NCBI GenBank assembly: GCA_027490345.1
Contig: JAIXYF010000429.1
Coordinates: forward strand, 1 to 6,382
DNA length: 6,382 bases
Direction of reading: 5' to 3'
From: Novosphingobium sp.
GTDB lineage: Bacteria > Pseudomonadota > Alphaproteobacteria > Sphingomonadales > Sphingomonadaceae
A program made the position numbers and the translations under genes. Under the pieces are notes generated by a model that was not told the origin of the DNA, searched no databases, and saw only the letters and a program-made list of their open reading frames with translations. Positions 1 to 6,004 of this stretch are shown piece by piece. The stretch's first letter is position 1, and each line of letters opens with the position of its first letter.

Positions 1-1
1 C

Positions 2-430
2 GCCCTGCCCCCACCGCCTCCGCCGCCGCCGCTGCCCCCTCCCCCGCCGCCTCCGCCGCCCCCGCCCGTTGCTGCGGTGTGCAATCCGGGTCCGTTCATC
101 GTGTTCTTCGATTGGGATAGGTCCGATATCTCGCCCGAGGCGGCCAGCGTGCTGGACAACGCGGTGCAGGCTTATGGCAATTGCGGCACTGTCGGCATCA
201 TGCTCGCCGGCCATGCCGACACCTCGGGCGCGCCGCTTTACAATGTGGGGCTTTCGGAACGGCGCGATGACCAGGTCAAGAGCTACCTGACCGGGCGCGG
301 CATATCTGCCGGGGTGATTTCCAGCAGGGCTTACGGCGAGACAAGCCAGCGGGTGCCCACGGCAGACGGTGTGCGCGAAGTGCAGAACCGCCGCGTGGAG
401 ATCAGCTACGGGCCCGGTTCGGGCTTCTGA
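2..430 (+). CDS. OmpA family outer-membrane protein, C-terminal part (5' end outside window)
   Basis: The reading frame is open from the left edge to a TGA at 428-430. The visible part starts with a proline linker (eight Pro, one Leu, eleven Pro; bases 8-67). An OmpA C-terminal domain follows, which in this family binds the diaminopimelate of peptidoglycan and ties the outer membrane to the wall. Family hallmarks seen are FIVFFDWDRSDI, then GHADTSG (the Asp is the expected peptidoglycan ligand), YNVGLSERR (the second Arg position matches the other ligand), a YL..RGI helix and strand, AYGE, and QNRRVEI near the end. The missing N-terminal part is probably a beta-barrel, as in alphaproteobacterial porin-like OmpA proteins; this is inference. 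A Cys in the linker end and one in the first helix (YGNCG) could form a disulfide. The gene ends 29 bases before a strong terminator and converges on the large signalling gene. Confidence 0.93.
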   Translation, partial: ALPPPPPPPPLPPPPPPPPPPPVAAVCNPGPFIVFFDWDRSDISPEAASVLDNAVQAYGNCGTVGIMLAGHADTSGAPLYNVGLSERRDDQVKSYLTGRGISAGVISSRAYGETSQRVPTADGVREVQNRRVEISYGPGSGF

Positions 431-458
431 TCGCACCTACAAGCAAGCGGCATATCAT

Positions 459-493
459 AAAAGGGGGCCGGCGCGTTGCCGGCCCCCTTTTTT
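459..493. terminator. Bidirectional intrinsic terminator between convergent genes
   Basis: A perfect 10-bp GC-rich stem, GGGGGCCGGC (463-472) with GCCGGCCCCC (478-487), closes a 5-base loop (GCGTT). It is followed by six T on the plus strand (488-493) and preceded by four A (459-462), which read as a U-tract on the minus strand. It can therefore end both the OmpA-type transcript and the large minus-strand gene, whose stop codon is six bases away. The stronger T-tract serves the plus strand. Confidence 0.92.
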
Positions 494-498
494 GGCGT

Positions 499-3400
499 TC
501 AGGCCTCGATCAACAGCACCTTGCGCGCCAGTTCCGGCAGTGAGCGCACATCCATGCGGTGCATGATCTCGGCGCGGTGATTTTCAACCGTGCGCTGGCT
601 GATGCCAAGATCAGCGGCGATGTTCTTGCTCGGATGGCCGGCCAGCACCATGTCCATCACCTGCTTTTGCCGCACGGTGAGCGCAGCAAAGCACATCGCC
701 GCCTCGGCCTGCGCGACATCGGCGATGGTGGTGCCATGCGATTGCGCGGTCGCGCGGTCGATGCTGTCCATCAGCGCATCGCGCCCCACCGGCTTGGTGA
801 TGAAATCGCAAGCGCCCGCGCGCATGGCCGCTACGGCAAGGCCCAGATCCTCGTCGCCGGTAATCAGGATGACCGGCAGGTGATCGCCGCTGGCGCGCAG
901 TTTGCCAAGCAGGCCAATGCCGCTGAGCCCGGGCAGGTGCGCATCGACCAGCAGGCAACCCGGCCGGCCCGCGTGGTAGCTGGCCAGAAAGTCCTCTGCA
1001 GAGCCGAAATCCGCCACTTCGCAGCCGTGCGCGACGACCAGATCGCGGATCGCGGCGCGAATGTGGGGTTCGTCATCCACCACATAGATCAAAGGCGGCA
1101 CTTGCGGCGGACGGCCCGGCGGCAAGGCCGGGGCAGGTGCCGGGGCGGGCGGGCAGAGCTGCTGCACCGCGCGCAGCAGGACTTCCGGCTCGACCGGTTT
1201 CCTGAGATGAAGGCAATCGGCCTCGGCAATAATCGCGTGCGCTGCCGAGGAGATGTCACCGGTGAGCACGATGGCGGGAAGCGGGCGCTGTAGCCGCTGG
1301 CGCAAGGCAAGGAGCAGGTCCACGCCGCTCTGGCCCGAAGGCAAGTTGTAATCGGTGAGGAGGATATCGGGCCGGAGCGCACCTGCAGCGATGAGCCGCA
1401 GCGCCTCTGCTCCATCGCTCGCGCAGCTCACCATATGGCCGTGCTCGCGCAGCAATTGCGAAACGAGATCAAGCAGATCGGAATCGTCCTCCACGACCAC
1501 GATGACCGAGGGACGCGCGGCGGGCCCAGCTTCCGGCGCAGGGCCGAGTGCAGGCTCTGGCCCGGCTTCCGGCGCGGGCATCGGCGCGCAGGGCAGCGGC
1601 ACGACACCTTCCCGGCGCGGGACGGTGATCGCGAACATAGAGCCGCACCCCGTCACCGAGCGGACATCGACCGCGTGGTGGAGAAGGCGGCCCAGCCGCC
1701 GCACGATCGATAGCCCAAGCCCCAGCCCCAGCCCGCTTTCGCGCGCGGGATTATCGACCTGGTGGAATTCCTCGAAGATCGCCTCAAGCTGGCCCGCCTC
1801 GATGCCGATGCCTGTATCCCACACCTCGATCCGCAGATCGTTTCCGCGGCGCCGGCAGCCAAGCAGGATGCGCCCCGTCCGGGTATACTTCACCGCATTG
1901 CCAAGCAGGTTGCGAAGCATCTGCTCAAGCAGATGCGGATCACTCTCCACCCATGCCGCGCAGGGCATGAAGCGAAGCGAGAGATCGCGCACTTGCGCGA
2001 GGGCAACGAATTCCCCGTGCAGGCGTTCAAGCATATCCGCCACGGGGAACCGCTCCAGTTCGGGCCGGACGGCGCCTGCTTCGATCTGGCTGATATTGAG
2101 CAGGACATCGAGCATGCCCGATAGCGCGCCAAGAGTCTTGTCGAAGCGCGCCATGAGTTCGGCGGCACGCTTGCCCGAAACATTTGGCGCGAGGAAATCC
2201 TTGAGCAGGGCGAGCGCCTGCAGCGGCTGGCGCAGATCGTGGCTGGCCGCGGCAAGGAAGCGCGACTTGGCGGCATTGGCACGCTCGGCCTCCAGCTTTG
2301 CCTCCTGCAAGGCCGAGGTAACGTGTTTGCGGTCCGTGATATCGGCGAAAGTGATGACCACCCCCTCGATCCGGCTATCGTGCGCGCGATAGGGGAAGAT
2401 GCGGCGCACGAACCAGGTATCGCCCGGCGCGTGGACCTCGCATTCGATCGTCGCCTCGTTGTCCAGCACGCGCTGGGCATCGGCCAGAAGCTCGGGGTCT
2501 TCGGCGATCAGCCTGAGATCGGCGAGCGGGCGGCCGATATCGCTGGCGATGACATTGTAGAGCGAACTGATGGCCGGCGTGAACAGGCGGATCCGCAAGC
2601 CTGCATCAAGGAACATCGTGCCGACATTGGTGCTGAACAGAACGTTCTGGAGATCGTCGGAGGCAAGCCGCTGGCGATCCAGCGTTTCCTGCAACTGGCT
2701 GTTGAGCGCGGTGAGTTCCTCATTGAGCGATTGCAGCTCTTCCTTCGAGGTCAGGAGCTCCTCGTTGGTGGACTGGAACTCCTCGTTGATCGACAAGGCT
2801 TCCTCGTTGATGGCCTTCTGCTCCTGGCTGGCCACTTCACGGTCGCGGATCTGGGCCCGCAGTTCGGCATCGGTCTCGGCGAGCTCGCGCTCCAGTTCGG
2901 CAATCCGGCCAACTTGTTCCGGAGAAGGATTCTCGGGCACCAGCGCGCTGCCTGCCGGCTGTTGATCAAAGCAGACCAGCAGCAGTTCCTCCCCAGCTTC
3001 GACAAGGCGCTCCACGGTGATGCGGACATGCACTTGCGCCCCATCCATCGTCAGCCGCGCGAGGCCGCCATCGACAGTCGGCGTTTCGGCACTGGCGCGG
3101 TTGATCGCGTGGCGCAGCCGGGTGCGCAACACTGGGGACGCCATCTCGAGCAAGTCCTGCGTGGGATAGCCGGGCGTCATCCTCAGAAACCGGTGCATCG
3201 GCCCCGTCGAGAACAGGCATTCGTTGTGACGGTTGATCAGCACGGCGGCGGGCGCATGGCTCGCCAGCACTGCCTGTTCGCAGATCTCGCCGGGATTGCG
3301 GCGCGGAGCAGGTATCTCGCGTGCCGCGCCCATGACAAGGGGCATCTTGCCATCGAAGCTGAACGGGAAGCCGGCTTCTCCTGGCCGGGCCCGCGCGATA

Positions 3401-4932
3401 TGGCGATAGAAGCATTCCGCCCGCGCCACGGGCTCGAACCGGCCATCGGGCTTGCCGATCGTCTCGGTCGTGCCGAGGAGCATGACTCCGGCTTCGCGCA
3501 GCGCGAAATGGAACAGTGCGATGACCCGCGCCTGTGCGGCGCTATCGAGATAGATCAGCAGATTGCGGCAGGAAATCAGGTCGAGCCGCGAGAACGGCGG
3601 GTCGGTCAGCACATCCTGCACCGAGAACACGACATGCCCGCGCAAAGCGGGGAGAACCCGGTAGCCGGATTCCTCCTCGGTGAAATAGCGCGCCAGCCGC
3701 TCGGGCGGGATCGCGGCGGCGCTATCATGCGGATAGAGCCCTTCTCGTGCGGTGGCGATGGCATCGGGATCGAGATCCGATGCGAAGATCTGCAGCTTGA
3801 CGCCCTGCCGTGCCTTGGCCAGCGCGTCCTGACAGACCATCGCGACCGAATAGGCCTCCTCACCGGTGCTGCAGCCCGCCACCCAGATGCGCAGGGCCTG
3901 CCCCGCGACCATGCGTCCGAGCAGTTCGGGCAGGATCATGGTTTCCAGCGTCTCGAAGACTTTGGGATCGCGAAAGAAGCTGGTGACGTTGATAAGCAGC
4001 TCGCTTGCCAGCAGGGCGCATTCAGCGGGCGCACCGCGCAGCCGCTCGGCATAGGCGGGCATGTCGCCTGCGGTTATGCCGAGCAGGGCCATGCGCCGCG
4101 CGATGCGGCGCGTGATCGTGCCGGACTTGTAGTGGCTGAAATCCTGCCCGGTGGCGTGCCTGAGCGCGGCAAGAACAGCGGCGAGACCTTCGGCGCTGCC
4201 GGGCGGTGTGGCGGGGGCTGCCGCAAACCCGGGGAGCGTGACGCGCGCGGCAAAGGCGAGGATGGCTTCGGGCATATCCGCAAGCGGCAGTGATGCATCG
4301 ACCAGCGCGGTATCGAGCGCGGCCTGCGGCATGCCGGGATGTTCGGCCTCTGCAATGGACTGGGCGAGAATGAGGCCGCCAGCACCGTGGAGCGCGGCAA
4401 GCCCCAGGCTGCCGTCGCCGCCGGTGCCCGAGAGGATCACCGCTGCGCTTTGCCGCCCGCACGAGGCCGCCAGCGAGCGGAGCAGCCAATCGAACGGCAG
4501 CCGGGCGCCGTGCCCCGCCTCGGGCGCAGAAAGCCGCAAGGTGCCCGCCCGCACTGAAAGAAAGCGGCCGGGAGGGATGACATAGACATGGTCCGCCGCC
4601 AGCGGGCAGCCGTGCGCGGCCTCGACCACGGGCATCGCGGTATGCTCGCCAAGCAGCGGTGCCATAAGGCTTTCGTGCTGCGGATCGAGGTGCTGGACGA
4701 CAAGGAACGCGCAGCCCGTCGTGCCCGGCAGAGCATCGAACAGACGCGAGATCGCTTCAAGCCCGCCCGCCGAAGCCCCGATCGCAATGATCGGCAGCAC
4801 CGGCCGCGGCGGCAGGTCGTTCCTCGGGGGTGTGGCACTCGCTTCGCGGGGCGGGCTTACCACCGCGCGGTCGAGGCGGGGAACCTCCTGCGCCCGAGGG
4901 GCTTGGCCCGAGGTCTGCGTGTCATGGAACAC
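499..4932 (-). CDS. CheB-CheR-PAS-coiled coil-PAS-histidine kinase-REC-REC-LuxR fusion, 1477 aa
   Basis: A soluble multidomain signalling protein with no membrane segment or signal peptide. Domains by residue: (1) CheB methylesterase, 46-230, with the Ser-His-Asp triad apparent as S54 (GASAGG), H81 (VVQH) and D173 (GTGGDG). It lacks the N-terminal receiver of free-standing CheB. (2) CheR methyltransferase, about 245-512, with DFSHYKSGT, NVTSFFRD, the SAM loop WVAGCSTGEEAYS (350-362), ASDLDP and SCRNLLIYL. (3) A weak PAS, about 547-657. (4) A coiled coil, 672-765, with the NEE/NEEL repeats typical of CheB/CheR fusions. (5) A PAS, 757-869, ending ITDRK. (6) HisKA with phospho-acceptor H898 (SHDLRQPLQ), and HATPase with N1012, DTGIGI (1039-1044) and a Gly-rich GLGLGLSIV lid. 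(7) REC1, 1142-1260: acidic pair 1149/1150, D1194, T1224, K1245. (8) REC2, 1281-1395: D1286/D1287, D1330, T1358, K1380. (9) LuxR/FixJ-type helix-turn-helix, about 1414-1475, with ISQRTVENHRAEIM. Pro/Ala-rich linkers lie at 1110-1140 and 1261-1279. All key catalytic residues look intact. The start is GTG; an in-frame TAG seven codons upstream rules out a longer N-terminus. Domain identities are firm; the biological role is unknown. Confidence 0.95.
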   Translation of the reverse strand: MFHDTQTSGQAPRAQEVPRLDRAVVSPPREASATPPRNDLPPRPVLPIIAIGASAGGLEAISRLFDALPGTTGCAFLVVQHLDPQHESLMAPLLGEHTAMPVVEAAHGCPLAADHVYVIPPGRFLSVRAGTLRLSAPEAGHGARLPFDWLLRSLAASCGRQSAAVILSGTGGDGSLGLAALHGAGGLILAQSIAEAEHPGMPQAALDTALVDASLPLADMPEAILAFAARVTLPGFAAAPATPPGSAEGLAAVLAALRHATGQDFSHYKSGTITRRIARRMALLGITAGDMPAYAERLRGAPAECALLASELLINVTSFFRDPKVFETLETMILPELLGRMVAGQALRIWVAGCSTGEEAYSVAMVCQDALAKARQGVKLQIFASDLDPDAIATAREGLYPHDSAAAIPPERLARYFTEEESGYRVLPALRGHVVFSVQDVLTDPPFSRLDLISCRNLLIYLDSAAQARVIALFHFALREAGVMLLGTTETIGKPDGRFEPVARAECFYRHIARARPGEAGFPFSFDGKMPLVMGAAREIPAPRRNPGEICEQAVLASHAPAAVLINRHNECLFSTGPMHRFLRMTPGYPTQDLLEMASPVLRTRLRHAINRASAETPTVDGGLARLTMDGAQVHVRITVERLVEAGEELLLVCFDQQPAGSALVPENPSPEQVGRIAELERELAETDAELRAQIRDREVASQEQKAINEEALSINEEFQSTNEELLTSKEELQSLNEELTALNSQLQETLDRQRLASDDLQNVLFSTNVGTMFLDAGLRIRLFTPAISSLYNVIASDIGRPLADLRLIAEDPELLADAQRVLDNEATIECEVHAPGDTWFVRRIFPYRAHDSRIEGVVITFADITDRKHVTSALQEAKLEAERANAAKSRFLAAASHDLRQPLQALALLKDFLAPNVSGKRAAELMARFDKTLGALSGMLDVLLNISQIEAGAVRPELERFPVADMLERLHGEFVALAQVRDLSLRFMPCAAWVESDPHLLEQMLRNLLGNAVKYTRTGRILLGCRRRGNDLRIEVWDTGIGIEAGQLEAIFEEFHQVDNPARESGLGLGLGLSIVRRLGRLLHHAVDVRSVTGCGSMFAITVPRREGVVPLPCAPMPAPEAGPEPALGPAPEAGPAARPSVIVVVEDDSDLLDLVSQLLREHGHMVSCASDGAEALRLIAAGALRPDILLTDYNLPSGQSGVDLLLALRQRLQRPLPAIVLTGDISSAAHAIIAEADCLHLRKPVEPEVLLRAVQQLCPPAPAPAPALPPGRPPQVPPLIYVVDDEPHIRAAIRDLVVAHGCEVADFGSAEDFLASYHAGRPGCLLVDAHLPGLSGIGLLGKLRASGDHLPVILITGDEDLGLAVAAMRAGACDFITKPVGRDALMDSIDRATAQSHGTTIADVAQAEAAMCFAALTVRQKQVMDMVLAGHPSKNIAADLGISQRTVENHRAEIMHRMDVRSLPELARKVLLIEA

Positions 4933-4933
4933 C

Positions 4934-4939
4934 CCTTCC
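4934..4939 (-). promoter_or_regulatory. Ribosome binding site with ambiguous start choice for the fusion gene
   Basis: On the minus strand GGAAGG lies only one base before the GTG at 4932, the first possible start after the in-frame TAG at 4951-4953. The same motif is eight bases, an ideal distance, before an out-of-frame ATG at 4923-4925. That ATG opens a 22-codon Arg-rich frame ending in TAA at 4857-4859. The TAA falls beside an in-frame GTG (codon 24 of the fusion, 4861-4863). The fusion may start at 4932 with a poorly spaced site, or at codon 24 by coupling to this leader. Both leave the CheB domain (from residue 46) whole. Confidence 0.45.
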
Positions 4940-4941
4940 GA

Positions 4942-4963
4942 TAGGCATGCCTAACACGTTTAG
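4942..4963. promoter_or_regulatory. Candidate operator: 12-bp palindrome overlapping a second inverted repeat
   Basis: TAGGCATGCCTA (4942-4953) is a perfect palindrome lying nine bases upstream of the GTG start of the fusion gene. A second, imperfect dyad, CTAA-N5-TTAG (4951-4963), shares its last three bases. The 4-bp arms with no proper loop would make a poor RNA hairpin, so a protein binding site on DNA is the likelier reading. LuxR/FixJ-type regulators bind as dimers to dyad sites, so self-regulation by the encoded protein is possible but is only inference. I see no convincing -35/-10 pair in 4933-5022. Confidence 0.35.
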
Positions 4964-5003
4964 TCAGCACCCGCGCCATACTATTTGTTCAGATTTTGCC
5001 GGA

Positions 5004-5015
5004 CACTGCGCAGTG
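5004..5015. repeat. Perfect 12-bp palindrome CACTGCGCAGTG
   Basis: It lies eight bases past the stop codon of the 63-residue membrane protein and 71 bases upstream of the fusion gene start. On the minus strand an alternative pairing, GCACTG with CAGTGT around an 8-base loop, can also form. No T-tract follows, so it is a weak candidate for a terminator; it could equally be an operator in the spacer or chance. Confidence 0.3.
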
Positions 5016-5022
5016 GCAGTGC

Positions 5023-5214
5023 TCAGTTGCCTATACGGATGGCATCAAGCGAGGACAGCAGGCCCAGCACCCGCAGCAGCCAAAGGACTACCGCGATCAC
5101 GACAACCGCGTTGAGGATGGATTTGATCTTGCCGTCCATCGGCAGATACGTGTTGATCAGCCAAAGCAGGACCCCGACCACGATCAGAATGACGATGAGA
5201 TTGATAAGCGACAT
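5023..5214 (-). CDS. Small two-helix membrane protein, Thivi_2564-like, 63 aa
   Basis: The 63-residue product has two hydrophobic helices, residues about 3-23 (INLIVILIVVGVLLWLI) and 33-53 (ILNAVVVIAVVLWLLRVLGL). They are joined by a short loop containing the motif YLPMDGKIKSILN. Small proteins with this loop and helix pair occur widely in proteobacteria and are often annotated as Thivi_2564-family membrane proteins; the match is from memory. The function is not known. The short loop with two Lys probably faces the cytoplasm by the positive-inside rule, with both ends on the periplasmic side. The ATG at 5212-5214 has AAGAG (5224-5228) nine bases upstream, which supports this start. The gene lies 132 bases downstream of the lipoprotein gene and 90 bases upstream of the fusion gene on the same strand, so co-transcription is possible but the gaps are wide. 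Confidence 0.87.
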   Translation of the reverse strand: MSLINLIVILIVVGVLLWLINTYLPMDGKIKSILNAVVVIAVVLWLLRVLGLLSSLDAIRIGN

Positions 5215-5234
5215 GACGCGGTACTCTTGTTGAG

Positions 5235-5251
5235 GCCCCGGTGACCGGGGC
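5235..5251 (-). other. GC-rich hairpin upstream of the small membrane protein gene
   Basis: GCCCCGG (5235-5241) and CCGGGGC (5245-5251) form a perfect 7-bp stem around a 3-base loop. No U-tract follows on either strand, so it does not meet the usual intrinsic terminator pattern. On the minus strand it ends 20 bases before the ATG and six bases before the AAGAG ribosome site, so it may be a 5'-leader structure or a weak stop for the lipoprotein transcript. The rest of 5215-5346 shows nothing recognisable. Confidence 0.4.
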
Positions 5252-5346
5252 TGGATGCTGGCCGAGGGCCTGCGCGCTTCGGGTTGTTGGTCCTCTTCGC
5301 TGATACGCTCGTCAGTGCGCGCGATGATGAACGGCGCAGCCCCGGC

Positions 5347-5754
5347 TCAGCGGCAACGCACGGTTCGGCTGCGATCGATCTGGCGGCCGGCGACACCGCC
5401 CACGGCACCGCCCAGCACAGTGCCAAGCACCTTCGATCCGCCCGGGGCAATCACGTTGCCCAGGGCGCCCCCCGCAACCGCGCCGACGACGAGGCCCGTG
5501 GTCCCGTCCGGCCTGCGGCAATAGTAGCGCCCGTTGTTGCCGCGATAGAGCCGCTCGTTGTTGTTCATGCGCCGTTCCCGGTAGCGGGCGGGATCCTCTC
5601 GGTAATAGCGCTCGGCTTCGTAGCCGCCGTAGCTCGGATCAGGGCGAGCGTAGTCATAGTTGCGCCACTGCGTGTTCATGGCTTCGTTGCCGCCATAATT
5701 GGTGCATCCGGCGAGCAGGCTTGTGGCGATGAGGCCCATAATCACATGGCGCAT
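5347..5754 (-). CDS. Glycine-zipper (17 kDa surface antigen-like) lipoprotein, 135 aa
   Basis: The product starts with a short lipoprotein signal peptide whose lipobox LAGC places the lipidated Cys at residue 17. Asn at +3 rather than Asp at +2 agrees with outer-membrane sorting, a rule learned in enterobacteria. Residues 18-80 are polar and unusually rich in Tyr, Arg and Asn. Residues 85-125 form a glycine zipper of two short segments (GLVVGAVAGGALGNVI and GTVLGGAVGGVAGRQI) split by APGGS. This matches the Rick_17kDa_Anti / glycine zipper 2TM families, which sit in or against the outer membrane; the role here is not known. C79 and C134 flank the zipper and could form a disulfide in the periplasm. 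The ATG at 5752-5754 was chosen because AAGGA (5764-5768) lies nine bases upstream and the signal peptide begins there; a frame extension to 5811 would put 19 residues before the signal peptide. The gene is divergent from the glycosyltransferase. Confidence 0.88.
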   Translation of the reverse strand: MRHVIMGLIATSLLAGCTNYGGNEAMNTQWRNYDYARPDPSYGGYEAERYYREDPARYRERRMNNNERLYRGNNGRYYCRRPDGTTGLVVGAVAGGALGNVIAPGGSKVLGTVLGGAVGGVAGRQIDRSRTVRCR

Positions 5755-5860
5755 GGGTTGGTTTCCTTCAGAGACGGGCACGAGGAAGCGAACAGGCTGC
5801 GATACCCGCACGCCTCATGGTGCCCGACTAACCTAGCCGTGTGCGGGATCGGCAACAGGA

Positions 5861-5939
5861 TCGGAAACTACCCAAGCCGGCGTGCTTTGCCGCGCCAGCC
5901 GCGCGGCGCATGGCTGGGACTTGTCAGCGTAGTTTCCGA
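5861..5939. repeat. Long-spaced 11-bp inverted repeat in the divergent intergenic region
   Basis: TCGGAAACTAC (5861-5871) and GTAGTTTCCGA (5929-5939) are perfect inverted copies 57 bases apart. They lie between the lipoprotein gene and the glycosyltransferase gene. The dyad centre is close to that of the nested hairpin at 5889-5907. It could be paired operator sites for the two divergent genes, the termini of a small non-coding repeat element, or part of a structured leader RNA. No flanking target duplication is apparent and no transposase is present. The rest of the 250-base spacer (5755-6004) has two 7-bp inverted repeats (CGGGCAC/GTGCCCG and CCCGCAC/GTGCGGG) and no promoter that I can call. 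Confidence 0.5.
5889..5907. other. Nested GC hairpin inside the inverted repeat
   Basis: GCCGCGC (5889-5895) and GCGCGGC (5901-5907) form a perfect 7-bp stem with loop CAGCC. A competing pairing, CCAGCC (5895-5900) with GGCTGG (5912-5917), shares bases with it. The two are mutually exclusive, which is the layout expected of a switchable structure but may also be chance in GC-rich DNA. No T-tract follows. Confidence 0.35.
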
Positions 5940-5989
5940 GGGCAGACGCAGCGCCTCCGACCGGCCACTGGAAGGCACCCCCTCCCAAG

Positions 5990-5994
5990 AAGGA
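5990..5994 (+). promoter_or_regulatory. Ribosome binding site deciding the glycosyltransferase start
   Basis: AAGGA, within AAGAAGGA, lies ten bases upstream of the GTG at 6005. The alternative ATG at 6128 has only AAGG in a weak, too-close position before it. This favours the GTG, although most of the 41 residues it adds are low-complexity and not needed for the fold. Confidence 0.55.
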
Positions 5995-6004
5995 CACCGC
6001 CATA

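Noticed and set aside
8..67. CCG/CCT-rich repeat tract at the left edge
   Set aside because: It encodes the polyproline linker of the OmpA-type protein in frame; it is not an independent repeat element, though its length may vary between strains.
559..1293. Plus-strand open frame of 244 codons opposite the receiver and LuxR domains
   Set aside because: Same codon-opposed phase; the minus strand carries clear receiver and helix-turn-helix motifs.
1500..1600. Near-direct repeat in the linker coding region (CTTCCGGCGC copies)
   Set aside because: It reflects the Pro/Ala/Glu-Gly linker repeat (PAPEAGP twice) between kinase and receiver 1, which is normal for flexible linkers.
2239..4293. Long (684-codon) plus-strand open frame opposite the fusion gene
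   Set aside because: It is in exact codon-opposed phase to the real gene, where a stop can only arise opposite TTA, CTA or TCA codons, which are rare in high-GC genomes. The encoded protein shows no domain, while the minus strand holds CheR and PAS motifs throughout.
5755..5811. Longer start for the lipoprotein (19 extra residues)
   Set aside because: The ribosome site AAGGA and the signal peptide both point to the ATG at 5752-5754; an extension would bury the signal peptide.
5861..5939. EcfG-type (general stress) promoter around the GGAAAC sequences
   Set aside because: A GGAAC-like -35 is present on each strand, but no CGTT-like -10 is found at 16-17 bases spacing.
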